In this document: positions 8,998-17,617 of the stretch, in pieces | How positions within the stretch are numbered: the first letter of the stretch is position 1 | Layout: the number at the start of each line of letters is the position of its first letter | Assembly (NCBI GenBank): GCA_003427395.1 | Contig: BFEA01000088.1 | Span: 233,356 to 258,332, forward strand | Length of the DNA: 24,977 nt | Direction of reading: 5' to 3' | Origin: Chara braunii | Lineage: Eukaryota > Streptophyta > Charophyceae > Charales > Characeae | Notes under the pieces: generated by a model | What the model was told of the DNA's origin: nothing | Database searches by the model: none | What the model saw: the letters and a program-made list of their open reading frames with translations, nothing else | Program-made: the position numbers and the translations under genes

Positions 8998-9330
8998 GTC
9001 AGATGTCTATGTGTTGGGGATTGAGGTTGTGAGTGATACGAGATGCATACCTGGTGCTTGACACGTGCGGCATTGTCCGAGATCTGCTCGTACTCTGTGA
9101 GGCTGTTGACATCATTAGCAGCGTTGTAGTAGTGGGCTAGATAGGTTATGCCATCTGTAGTGTGGCGCCGAGCGCCAGATGGAGCATTGACACTGGTTCT
9201 CCATTGACGAAGAGAATGATATGAGGGCACTTACCTTGTACGGACGATGGTCTGCATGAGCGGCATCTTCAAGTACCTCGGGTTGTTGCTGATGGCAACC
9301 GTGGCATTGTCATTCAGAGGGCTGTAGTAT
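7231..9330 (-). CDS. candidate multi-exon gene, product unknown
   Basis: Seven exon-like blocks on the minus strand have splice sites and compatible phases: 9330-9235 (acceptor CTACGCAG, donor AAG|GTAAGT), 9192-9051 (donor CAG|GTATGC), 8722-8597 (acceptor GGCGCTCAG, donor CAG|GTACGT, phase 0 at both ends), 8113-8041 (acceptor CTTGTTTAATACAG, donor CAG|GTAAGT), 7972-7899 (donor ATT|GTAAGA), 7721-7629 (acceptor CATCATTAG, donor GCG|GTGAGT), and one starting at 7483 that ends at 7368 or 7231. Readable peptides include YYSPLNDNATVAISNNPRYL, LLLGTGHPICIGDDLRRP and QGSVAGDLDTNDPNNQYCGA. No family is recognised. The intron between the first two blocks would be only 42 bp, short for a plant, and I chose sites partly to keep the frame, so this is a hypothesis. 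First and last exons are not identified. Confidence 0.35.
7510..7790. repeat. (GT)n / (CA)n tracts in candidate introns
   Basis: GT-rich runs lie at about 7513-7550 and 7733-7778, each followed by GA repeats. On the minus strand they fall directly before the acceptors at 7721 and 7483, so they would sit at intron 3' ends in the gene model. Confidence 0.9.
7648..7724. repeat. 13-bp inverted repeat over a candidate exon and its 3' splice site
   Basis: TAGGATGAGCAAA (7648-7660) and TTTGCTCATCCTA (7712-7724) are perfect inverted arms 51 bases apart. The right arm covers the proposed acceptor CATTAG|GATGAG at 7721, so a transcript from the minus strand could fold over its own 3' splice site. It may also be a tiny fold-back element. 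Confidence 0.8.
7965..8034. repeat. (GA)n tract
   Basis: An imperfect GA/GGGA repeat next to the minus-strand donor at 8041. On the minus strand it is a CT tract starting immediately after CAG|GTAAGT. The same arrangement follows the donor at 11381. Confidence 0.9.
8168..8311. repeat. (TTA)n microsatellite 1
   Basis: About 144 bases of TTA/TAT repeats with occasional AAT and TTG interruptions. It lies just beyond the short exon-like block 8041-8113. Confidence 0.95.
8591..8997 (-). repeat. exon-microsatellite module, copy D
   Basis: On the plus strand the order is ACGTACCTGG (a reversed splice donor), an open block of about 126 bases, the motif GGGCGCTGAGCGCCAAG (about 8712-8728), about 190 bases including ATTGGTGCAAT and AATCTGGA, then (TTA)n at 8918-8997. 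The same order and recognisable similarity occur at 9229-9690 and 11375-11723, so this is a duplicated unit. Confidence 0.65.
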
Positions 9331-9690
9331 CTGCGTAGGGAGTAGGCTGGGCACCGAACACCAAGAAGGGAGACGAGTTTGGATATATATGTTGGTGACG
9401 GCGAGATCGAGCCCTCGTTTGACATTTTGTTTCGGTATTACAACTCTCCATTGGCGTTATATTGGTGCAATTCTGTTTACCCTGCGTTGGTACATGCTAG
9501 CATTAAAATGATTATGCAATCTGGATGTGGTCACCTCGCTGTCACTCATTATCCATGCGTTTTTCTTAAATATTTTTTCGTTATTATTTATTATTATTAC
9601 TACTATTATTATTATTGGCACTATTGCTGATGTTATTATTAAGGTTACTATTATTATTATTGTCATTATTATCATTATTATTATTTTTTT
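9229..9690 (-). repeat. exon-microsatellite module, copy B
   Basis: The plan matches the copy at 8591: reversed donor ACTTACCTT, open block, GGGCACCGAACACCAAG (about 9351-9367), ATTGGTGCAAT (about 9461), CAATCTGGATG, then (TTA)n at 9581-9690. The shared stretches ATTGGTGCAAT.CTG and AATCTGGA with matching spacing show common origin with copy D. Confidence 0.65.
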
Positions 9691-9699
9691 ACAGTCAAG

Positions 9700-9960
9700 C
9701 TTGTTTTCCTCGATAACCGGCAGGAGTATGATGCCTTGGACCCATGCGAAACTCGAAGACAATCGTAGCCAGTTACACAGATTGGATGCAAACATTGTCT
9801 CAATTGACTATGACCCATCATCATGCTCCCATCAATGTGCACGTACGTACACACGGAAAGGAGAAAATAAGACATGGCGCACTGACGTAGGGCACGGACA
9901 GACACAAACTGATCAAGAAAAGCACGGGCATGCAAACAACACGAATAAACAGACAAAAGA
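9700..9960. other. unassigned spacer
   Basis: A short non-repetitive stretch between the (TTA)n tract and the CAGACA-rich segment. No gene is supported. Confidence 0.4.
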
Positions 9961-10505
9961 CACATGCACGCAATGACGTGATCATACACACACAGATACA
10001 TAGTCACATGGGTATATGTGACACAGTCACATTACACGGTAACACAACATTCACAAATGTGTGGTGTAACATAGACATATGGTGATACACGGGCAAATGA
10101 TGAGAACACGGTTGTGCACTATCATACACAGTCGTGCACAGTCACCCACAGTCCCACACAGTCATACTCAATAACGCAGTCACATGCACACTCCGTCACA
10201 CACACACAAGTGAAGCGGTCATGCATACACATGTGCACAGTCACACAGGCGCTGTGACGTGCATACATGGTCACATAGCGCACGATAACACACAAACACA
10301 TAAGTGGCACTGATACACAGTGACACACACGCACAGACGAACAGACAACAAACAGACAGACACAGACAGACCAAGACAAACACAGACATGCAGGCAGACG
10401 ACACAGACAGGCGGACAGACAACACAGACGGAAGACACGACATACAAATGCGGTCACAGTGATGAGGACACAAAGAAAATACGCTGCAACACTGTGACAA
10501 AAGCA
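9960..10505. repeat. degenerate CACA/CAGACA-rich simple-sequence region
   Basis: Dense in CACAGTCACAC, CACACACA and ACAGACAGAC words without a fixed period. Similar DNA occurs at about 10920-11105 and 12318-12485. The long minus-strand frames here are cysteine/valine-rich by-products of TGTG repeats. Confidence 0.85.
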
Positions 10506-10510
10506 CACAC

Positions 10511-10660
10511 ACTTCGTCCTTCGGGCATGCTACAGACCTCCTTGCACGGTACATCGTAGCAGCACTTTCGCATGGCTTACGGAGCTGGAATAAATCAATG
10601 GTCGGGTGTTGCCTCTTGATTTATACTCTGCATCTTGCTGGTCTGCCCCTCGTGGTACTT
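10511..10660 (+). repeat. dispersed repeat R, copy 1
   Basis: It begins ACTTCGTCCTTCGGGC and ends with a GGGTGTTGCCTCTTGATTTA-like stretch. Related copies lie at 11149-11260 (ACTTCGTCCTCCGGGC...GGGCGCTGCCTG) and 12072-12215 (...GGGCGCTGCCTCTTGAG). Each copy is next to CAGACA-rich DNA, so the two probably moved together as one larger unit. Confidence 0.7.
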
Positions 10661-11148
10661 GATGGACCAGACTGGGACTGTCTGAACCGCACCACTGACT
10701 GCATGAGGGCGCGCTGCCTGCTTACCGCTATCATACTAAGGACGTACTCCAGTTGGTCCACCACCAACCCACTTGCCTTTGGTGAACTATAGCGGCTACG
10801 ACCTTGACCATCCAGGGCTGTAGCAGCTACGACCTTGACTCTTCGAAAAGCCTACAGCTACGACTTCTAGACCAGGTTGGACTCCTATTGGACAAACCTA
10901 TAGATCGACCCCTGCATCTACACAGACCTACGACCAACAAACAAACAAACAGACTGGACAAACAGCACAGACGGGGACACGCACCTACACAGTAATACAC
11001 AGCTACCGTGACATACTCAGATAGCTGCATGTACACAGACAGACACACACACAAGTGTTGTGACACACAGACAACTGCGTGTACACAGACAACCACACGC
11101 GAACTACACACTAACTCTAGTTGTGGCTGCACTTCTTCTCCCTTGCCC

Positions 11149-11290
11149 ACTTCGTCCTCCGGGCTCACTGCAGACCTCCTCGCACAAGACGCTGAGACAG
11201 CGCCCCGCATGACTTCCGCATGAATGAATGAATGGCTGGGCGCTGCCTGTGGGGTAGGGCGCTGGCAGCCATAGCAGGCTGCCTGTGTGC
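11149..11290 (+). repeat. dispersed repeat R, copy 2
   Basis: It shares ACTTCGTCC.CCGGGC, GCAGACCTCCTCGCACA and GAATGAATG.CTGGGCGC with the copies at 10511 and 12072. It lies just before exon-microsatellite module A at 11375. Confidence 0.7.
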
Positions 11291-11374
11291 GCAGAGGAGG
11301 AAGAGCGAAGGTGGTCCCTCGGAGGTGAAGGGCGCTGTGTGGGTTATCGAGGGAGAGTGTGGGTGAAGAGAGAG

Positions 11375-11723
11375 ACGTACCTGGGTAGAGAAGAGGTCGG
11401 CATTGGTGTCTACATCATCACTAGCTGGACTTCAGGGTGTCTGATTGCTTCCCTTCGGAAGCCGTAGCATTAGGATAAGGCGTTAGGCGCCATCCAAGAG
11501 AAAGGGATGCGTTGGGCTATGATGGTGGTGTTGCCCTGTTGGGCTTGGATATTGACTCACGATTCTTCTGTCACGGTATCATTCTCAAATGGATGGATAC
11601 TCAATTCCATTGCTCTATCTGCTCTTGCTCTGACTACGGGGACTTCAGTATGACTTGCAATTAGATTTCTGTGCTTCGTCCATATTCATGTTTCAACATT
11701 TATTATTATTATTATTATTATTT
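11375..11723 (-). repeat. exon-microsatellite module, copy A
   Basis: Reversed donor ACGTACCTGG at 11375-11384, then a block whose start (GAAGAGGTCGGCATTGGTGTC) resembles that of copy D (GAAGACAGGTCGGCCATGACG), then AAGGCGTTAGGCGCCATCC (about 11478-11496), and (TTA)n at about 11699-11723. In the frames expected from the other copies this block meets stops, so it may be a dead exon or the edge of an exon whose true start is elsewhere. Confidence 0.55.
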
Positions 11724-11793
11724 TTATTGGGCAAATCAGACTCGTCCCGTTCTCACTTTTCATGTATGTAAACAGCAGCACAACAATCCTCAT

Positions 11794-11849
11794 GCCCACC
11801 CTAAGTGAAGGCGGGCCAGACCCATGACCGCCCTAAGTGAAGGCCGGTC
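11794..11849. repeat. two tandem hairpins around CTAAGTGAA
   Basis: GCCCACC-CTAAGTGAA-GGCGGGC (11794-11816) and GACCGCC-CTAAGTGAA-GGCCGGTC (11826-11849) keep the same 9-base loop while the arm bases differ but still largely pair. Confidence 0.6.
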
Positions 11850-12071
11850 AAAATATCCACGAACAAGCCTTTCTTCAACATTTTTGTAAAGGTGGGTATT
11901 TGGCGGTTGCAGCACGCCAGTTGATTGGAATGCAGCGTGGACCCTAACTCCTGAGTGAAGCTGTTGAACCCAAGGCCTCAGTTGATTGAGCCCTGGGCGC
12001 AGGCCAAACTAGGCCAACACATCACACATTGGACGCTGGCCAATCAGAAAGCAGCATTGACGTAGTAGAAG

Positions 12072-12215
12072 CCAGGCTCCTGCAGGCCACTTTGCACAAG
12101 TCACTGTAGCAGCGCTGCCGCAGGGCTCACACAAGAAAGAATGAATGACTGGGCGCTGCCTCTTGAGTTATACTTCTGCAGCTCGTTGGTTTGACCATCT
12201 CCCATGTTTATGGTA
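12072..12215 (+). repeat. dispersed repeat R, copy 3
   Basis: It contains CTGTAGCAGCGCTGCCGCA, GAATGAATGACTGGGCGCTG and TTGAGTTATACTTCTGCAGC, which align with parts of the copies at 10511 and 11149. Confidence 0.65.
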
Positions 12216-12317
12216 CATACGGCCCCATACAGTATTTGCTTGACTAAACCTGGGCTAAGCAGGACTATACCGCTGGCTGCGTAAGGACGTACCGCTGACT
12301 CAGTGCAATCGCACAAG

Positions 12318-12485
12318 GGGAAACATACAAGTACAGACTGGGACAGACACAGTCTGAAGTGGTACAGACATAGATTGGGACAGACACAGTCTGAAGTAGT
12401 ACAGCCACAGACGGGACAAACACGATCTGAGACCAACCAAACAGTCTGTGACAGGCAAACGGTTGAGATGGACAGACAAACACGC
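12318..12485. repeat. short tandem CAGACA repeat, unit about 31-37 bp
   Basis: Three units beginning GTACAG (about 12331, 12362 and 12399), the first two sharing TGGGACAGACACAGTCTGAA, decay into CAGACAAACA words. Confidence 0.7.
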
Positions 12486-12544
12486 AGGCTGGGTGCTAGA
12501 CAAAGAAAGAGCGACCTTGGATGATTTACTGATGTGGCCCACGG

Positions 12545-12735
12545 ATGCGAGCATTGGCCCATTGTTCCTTTGAGTTTCCCCATTTTGACGGATTCTGCAC
12601 TCTGTCTGTACATCTCTACTCGGACATCTGTGTGATTTCGCAACTTGGTTTCTGTATATCATCACGCCCGTATGCCTCGCAATTATTATTATTATGGTTA
12701 TTATTGCTATTATTATCGTTGTTAATGTTATTTTA

Positions 12736-12803
<68 letters not shown>

Positions 12804-12805
12804 TT
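12545..12805. repeat. partial exon-microsatellite module and (TTA)n tract
   Basis: The stretch GTGTGATTTCGCAACTTGG...TCTGTATATCATC before the (TTA)n tract (12682-12805) resembles the pre-(TTA)n part of module A (about 11648-11690). The exon-like half is not recognisable here. Confidence 0.5.
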
Positions 12806-12829
12806 ATGTTTTTATTCTGATTGTTATCA

Positions 12830-13140
12830 TTAGGCACCATACAGAGCCAGAGAAGGAGAGTATGGGGCATTGGAGAGGAGGGAGACCCTGTCATGGTGCC
12901 CACCTCCTCCATCCTCCTCCATACTTGTCTTTGTGCGGACCTCTCGGATACAGGCCTTCTCGACCTTATTGAGTAGGGTCAGATCCCCGTTAAAGTTAAC
13001 CCTGACCTCAGCTAACCCTAAGAGCCAGCAATCGATTACATGAGTTGCATGTGACCAATGACAGGGCGATTGCGGGAGCTCTGCCGGAGTTCAGGCGGAA
13101 CTCTGGAGGTAGGGAACAACGAGGTATGTGCACGTCAATA
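12830..13140. other. unassigned sequence
   Basis: No gene or element was recognised between the (TTA)n tract and the telomere-like run. Confidence 0.4.
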
Positions 13141-13167
13141 TAAACCCCTAAACCCTAAACCCTAAAT
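13141..13167. repeat. interstitial telomere-like repeat (CCCTAAA)n
   Basis: About three and a half units of CCCTAAA, the plant-type telomere sequence read on the C-rich strand. In plants, single AAACCCTA telo-boxes also occur in promoters. Here a small ORF starts 24 bases downstream, so either reading is possible. Confidence 0.85.
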
Positions 13168-13190
13168 TTGTAACCTTTAGACTGCTACAT

Positions 13191-13397
13191 ATGACTATGT
13201 CAGTAACAAGGGTACATCGATCTTGCTATGTGGGTATTCTCAGGGATGTGGATGCAAAGGGGATCGATTCCTCATATTCTTCTCTCTATACGCCGCCTAA
13301 AGATAATGGGTTTCATTTGGTTAAGCCTGTTGTGATTGAATGCAGCGATGATAATCCATTTCAATTATTTCTTGTCATACGCGTGATCCAAACATAA
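13191..13397 (+). CDS. small ORF of unknown function, 68 codons
   Basis: ATG at 13191 to TAA at 13395-13397. The composition looks more protein-like than neighbouring frames (for example DAKGIDSSYSSLYTPP and VKPVVIECSDDNPFQL) and has no low-complexity run. No domain is recognised. It lies directly after the telomere-like run, which would serve as a telo-box if this were a real gene, and directly before a satellite. It could equally be an exon or a transposon remnant. Confidence 0.25.
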   Translation: MTMSVTRVHRSCYVGILRDVDAKGIDSSYSSLYTPPKDNGFHLVKPVVIECSDDNPFQLFLVIRVIQT

Positions 13398-13439
13398 GTT
13401 CTCAAACTAACAACGATTCAGGGCTCGAATGCCATCAAA

Positions 13440-14295
13440 AGCGATGACTTGAGCCATAGGTAAGACTTGTGTGGAGGTAAGAATAGCAGGGAAAGCCTGC
13501 CTTAACTCCAAATGAGCCTTACACTTGGTCAGCGGTAAGTGCAGGGACCCTTGGACACCCGCCTTGTTGAGGGCTAGCCACTGATAAGAGTAGCAGGGGA
13601 ATCCTGTCTTATCAGTAACTAGTCTGATATAAGAGTTGTGAGGTTTCAAGGACACCTGCCTTATCTTTAACCAACTTAACATTCTTTTCAGTGATAAGAG
13701 TAAGCAAGGACCTTTGGACACCTGCCTTATTGAGGGCTAGCCACTGATAAGAGTAGCAGGGGAGTCCTGTTTTATCAGCAACTAGTCTAATATAAGAGTT
13801 GTAAGGTTNNNNNNNNNNNNNNNNNNNNNNNNNNNNNNNNNNNNNNNNNNNNNNNNNNNNNNNNNNNNNNNNNNNNNNNNNNNNNNNNNNNNNNNNNNNN
13901 NNNNNNNNNNNNNNNNNNNNNNNTGACACCTGCCTTATCACTGATTAAACCTAATATTTTTTTCAATGGTAAGAGTAAGCAAGGACCCTTGGACACCTGC
14001 CTTATTGAGGGCTAGCCAATGATAAGAGTAGCAGGGGAATCCTGTCTTATCAATGACTAGTCCGATATAAGAGTTGTGAGGTTTCAAGGACACCTGCCTT
14101 ATCAATAAACATCCTAGGGCTTAGTCAGTGATAAGAGTAGTAAGGATCTTTGGGCACCCGCCTTATTGAGGGTTAGTCAGTGATAAGAGTAGCAGGGGAA
14201 TCCTGTCTTATCAGTGACGAATCCAATATAAGAAGTAGCGAGGTTTCAAGGACACCTGCCTTATCAGTGGCTAGCCATAGGATAAGCCTACCGCT
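13440..14295. repeat. satellite array, period about 162 bp with three subrepeats
   Basis: GATAAGAGTAGCAGGGG starts at 13583, 13746, 14021 and 14182; two of the intervals are 163 and 161. Each unit holds three related subrepeats of about 50-60 bp, all with an ATAAGAGT start and a CTTATC-like end, including GGACACCTGCCTTAT. The subrepeat GATAAGAGTAGCAGG...CCTGTCTTATC is itself an inverted repeat that can fold. Divergence between units is low. The frames in the array (SKGPCLLL...) are by-products. Confidence 0.9.
13809..13923. other. assembly gap of 115 N inside the satellite
   Basis: The 63 bases before the gap (from 13746) and the 97 after it (to 14020) add up to 160, one full satellite unit. 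The real missing sequence is therefore about 2-5 bases, or that plus a whole number of units. The 115 N is unlikely to be the true length. Confidence 0.85.
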
Positions 14296-15860
14296 AAATC
14301 TGCTTGGCACACAGTGGTCAAGACCCACAAGTTTGCCCTTGTCAAACAAAGCTCCAGTAACAGATGGATATGTCCTAAATGGTTTGCCATACCACCTCTA
14401 ACTTTCTCCATAATCTGCATTGTTCAGTCCTAACTAACTATCCTTGATTCTACTGAGAGGGGATAAGTGAGATTTTACCTCAGAGAGAGACCATTCATTT
14501 GTCTTATTTATTTCCATGAGATTCTTTCCACTAGTTTGATTGATGATGTGTTCATGTGTGTTGGAAGAAGGAAGGGAACTTAGACAGGATAATCCAGAAA
14601 AGGATAGGAATGAGATAGTGAGGAGAATATGGGGAGTTAGTACGACAGTAAAAGGGGAAGTGAATTATTATTCACTACCTGAAGCGAAAGGGCAACAACC
14701 CAAACAATTAGTTAAGGATAGAAGTTAGACAAAAGACACAGAGTCTAGAAGGAACTTTCTAGATCTCAGTTAGGAAGAGAGATGTTAAGTTTCTCTTGTA
14801 CTGTGTTGTGTCTACAGGCTTCGACACTTTGGAGAACTTACGGGGGAATCCGTAAGAACAACAATTCTGTTATCTCTGGATAACAGGTCGGTAGAACTCC
14901 GACTCAACTTCCACCATGGTTTGACACCCACACCTAAGACAAGACCTAAGAAGGGAACAAATAAATCTTCCCCCTGTATCTATGCCTAAATTGTCCAAAT
15001 CACACTTAGGTGACTTCAAAATGTATGGGGCTGGGGTAAAATGGAGTCAGGGTTAGGAAGGAATGTTGTTTTCAAGGGTTTGGGGCGTGAGTGGCATGCT
15101 GTGAGTGGGTTAAAGGTTGACACTCGTAGCGCATTCTGTGTCTGCATCTGTATGTATGTATGTGTTTTCCTGCATCAGCGCAGGTGTTGGACATTTGTAC
15201 TGTCTCCTGAGTTTGGGATCTTCTGGATATTTGGGCAAAGGGACACGACAATCGTGAAAGTGAGGTCCACCGCTCAGTCAGCTCCCCTGATTACATACAT
15301 ACATTTATATATATACATATACTTGTGAATGGGATCATAGTTGGTCGAGACTCCGAAAGTCATTTGTCTAGGCTTCTGTTTGAGAGAATAGGAGACTACA
15401 AAGGGGATTGACCCTTGCATTCTCACATGATGAGCAAAGTAATCGTTGAGTCATTGTCATAGTTAGCTTAGCGTGGAAGACTGTCCGAGAAGTCGACCTG
15501 ATTAGATAGTCGGTCCAGGGAATCAGCGCCTCGGGGCATGACATACGGGTCAGTCTTAAGGCGTTCTACCGCGCGTATGCCTATGCTACGGCGATCGAGA
15601 AAACGCCCTCGGCTGACCTATCTCTGCAATTGCATATAAAAGCCTTCGCACATGGGTCAGTAGCTCAGCAGGGATACGCCCACCTAAGGGATGGTGACAA
15701 CTCCCGCAGGTGGAGGTATGTTGTACCTCGCAGAATCCATAACCTGTCGTAGGGAGTCGCGAGAGGTATAGCACGCGCGCACGGTCGGAGTTGGTATTGC
15801 ATAAAGTGACAAAAAAAAACTCCTGCGTGACACGACCGTGAGGTCCGACACAAACTACTT
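14296..15860. other. unassigned region, no supported gene
   Basis: Frames at 14540-14728 (62 codons, charged and rich in E/R/K) and 15041-15328 have no recognisable motif. Two perfect hairpins follow each other at 14837-14856 (CTTACGG/CCGTAAG) and 14867-14886 (CTGTTATC/GATAACAG), downstream of a T-rich ACTGTGTTGTGTCTACAGG stretch. This resembles retroelement terminal or leader DNA, but I find no primer-binding site or second LTR. Confidence 0.35.
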
Positions 15861-15865
15861 TGTGT

Positions 15866-16860
15866 CTAGGGTGTGGGACCGCCACGCGCGACAACGCTAC
15901 CTTGTACCATATGGATGCGAAGATGACATTGTTGATCGCTAGCACTCTGCCTACCAAAGAGGTTGGCTTGCCGTCCCAATTAGAGAACTTTTGGATTGCC
16001 AGTTCCACAAGTGTGTCACCATGGTCTGGCGGCGGGCCCATCACTGTGATTTTCACACCCAGCACCTTTATTGTTGACTCTTTGTTTCTCCAGGCTACAT
16101 GAGGGTCTGTTGGTGGTGGTCCTCCCTAGGGGTCTAACCACCAACCTTCTGTTTTTGTTTCCCAGTTAACATTCATGTCCGCTGCTATCTCAAACAAGTG
16201 GACTGTGTGAGCCCCCGCCCAGAAGCTTTCGTGGTCTGCTCAGAACAGGACAATGAGGTTATCTGCAAAGATTGAGGTAACTGGAATCAGGTGTTTGGAA
16301 TCTCCGACACTCGGATTTTGTGTATATCAGGGTTGTTTCTGATCATGGCCGCAAGTGCCTCCACAACCAGCACAAATAACATCGGTGCGATAGGGTCGCC
16401 TTGTCTCACCGATCGTTGAAGACAGAAAGAGGGAGCAAGGTGACCATTTAGGGTGATGTTCGTGGTGGCTGTTCTGTGGAAGGTGTTGACCCATTTACAG
16501 AAAGTTCATCTTTACTAGACACATGTCGAGGAAGTCCCAGTCCATGTGGTCATATGCCTTTTCAAAGTCAATGAACAATATAGTCGCTTCCACTTTTCTT
16601 TGTCTTGCATAGCGGATGGTCTCTTTTACTAGCAAGATATTATCTTGTATATTGCGAAATGGCATGAAGCCCGATTGGTCCGGGTGGATGAGGTGTAAGA
16701 GGAGGGGTAACAATTTGTTTGCCCATGCTTTAGCTATGATCTTATATGGACGGGCAAAAGAGATATAAGGAGGAAAATTCTAGCCTTCTATCCCGACGAC
16801 CAGGTCTATCCGACCCGGTGGAACCACAGTTCCTCATTCTTTGACAGTCTCCTCTTGGGC
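15866..16860 (-). pseudogene. LINE reverse transcriptase fragment, decayed
   Basis: Read on the minus strand this is the palm and thumb of a plant LINE reverse transcriptase (RVT_1). In order: FARPYKIIAKAWANKLLP, HPDQSGFMPFRNIQDNILL, motif A FIDFEKAYD (16575-16549), motif B SVRQGDPIAPMLF (about 16415-16375), motif C as FADN (16269-16258) in place of YADD, and the thumb FSNWDGKPTSLVGRVL (about 15990). The frame is broken by a shift near 16500, another near 16290, and stops including TAG before NFPPYISF and TGA after LIVLF. The second catalytic aspartate of motif C is Asn, so it would be inactive even if the frame were intact. Both ends are truncated. Confidence 0.85.
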
Positions 16861-16911
16861 TACTGTGCCCTTACTTCTTTCAACTAGGAGGTGAAACGAT
16901 TCAGTCACACA

Positions 16912-16912
<1 letters not shown>

Positions 16913-16950
<38 letters not shown>

Positions 16951-17084
16951 ATCGGTTTCGATACACTGCGAGGGGTGGATAGTCTCCCTACGTCAGTCAG
17001 GACCTCGCCACACCACTCTCGAAATGTGAAAAAGACAAAAATGTGGAGGGTGCATCTGGTCATCTTCTACCCGGAAGTTCATTC
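16913..17084. repeat. dispersed repeat, copy 2, with internal inversion and poly(A)
   Basis: A 35-base poly(A) (16913-16947) is followed by CGATACACTGCGAGGGG...GATAGTCTCCCTACGTCAG, which matches 427-464. Next is CCTCGCCACACCACTCTCG, the reverse complement of the GAGAGTGGTGTGGCGAGG block that lies upstream and in direct orientation in copy 1. The order and strand of the two blocks are therefore rearranged relative to copy 1. Confidence 0.65.
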
Positions 17085-17240
17085 TTTTTTTTTTTTTTTT
17101 TTCCTTTTTTCTTTTTTGGAGAAACATAGCACTTTTCATTCCAATGAGATCCCTGGGGCCCGGGAATAGACCCCTACATGTCAACCCGGTACACACCTGC
17201 TGAGGCCAATACTCAGCTTAGGCTCCTGGAAACCGGGAAT
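17085..17240 (-). mobile_element. isolated LINE-like 3' tail with poly(A)
   Basis: On the minus strand, CCCGGTTTCCAGGAGCC and CCGGGTTGACATGTAGGGG are followed by a poly(A) (18 T at 17085-17102 on plus, plus further T runs). The layout and many bases match the tail at 20036-20175 (AGCCTA, CTG.GTA.TGGCC.CAG, CCGGGTTGA, GGTC), and it begins with the same ACCCGGTTT.CAG as the 3' UTR of the LINE at 1974. It is a 3'-only retroposed copy or a SINE sharing a LINE tail. Confidence 0.6.
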
Positions 17241-17610
17241 CTCCAAACATGAAAAATTGCAAAGCAAATCTAAGGCAGTATAATATTCTTCCTACACAGG
17301 AAAACACCAGCATGTTTCTAGAATAGAAACACTATTGCCAAGAAAAATACGGGCTATAAAACTGCAAATCTCGAAAATGCACCAAAGCAGTTCACGGAAA
17401 TTTTAGAATTTAACCCTAAGATTATTTTCAAAAGCAGACTAAGCTCTTAGATACAATTCAATTCTAAAGTTCAGTCCAAGTACGTACTAATTTGAATCTT
17501 AATAAAATTGGGACTCGGCATATTACTAATGTCGACAGAAAATAAATCATTGAGAACAACCAAGAAAACAGCCACATATCGAGAGTCCAAGGGAATTTCA
17601 AAGGGAGGGA
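17241..17610. other. unassigned AT-rich sequence
   Basis: Nothing recognisable was found. Frames are short and uninformative. Confidence 0.4.
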
Positions 17611-17617
17611 GAAGTGG

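Noticed and set aside
8097-9795. Poly-Ile and poly-Tyr frames on both strands
   Set aside because: They are translations of (TTA)n tracts.
10122-10554. Cysteine/valine-rich minus-strand frames of 111-128 codons
   Set aside because: They result from TGTG and TCTG simple repeats and have no start context or motif.
13440-14295. CRISPR-like array
   Set aside because: The units are about 162 bp, vary internally, and have no short repeat with unique spacers of equal length. The context is eukaryotic.
14540-14900. LTR retrotransposon leader / gag start
   Set aside because: Neither a tRNA primer-binding site nor a second LTR copy could be found in the window.
15661-15672. Perfect A-box consensus TAGCTCAGCAGG, possible tRNA
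   Set aside because: No B box or cloverleaf follows at a suitable distance, and a 12-base degenerate match is expected by chance.
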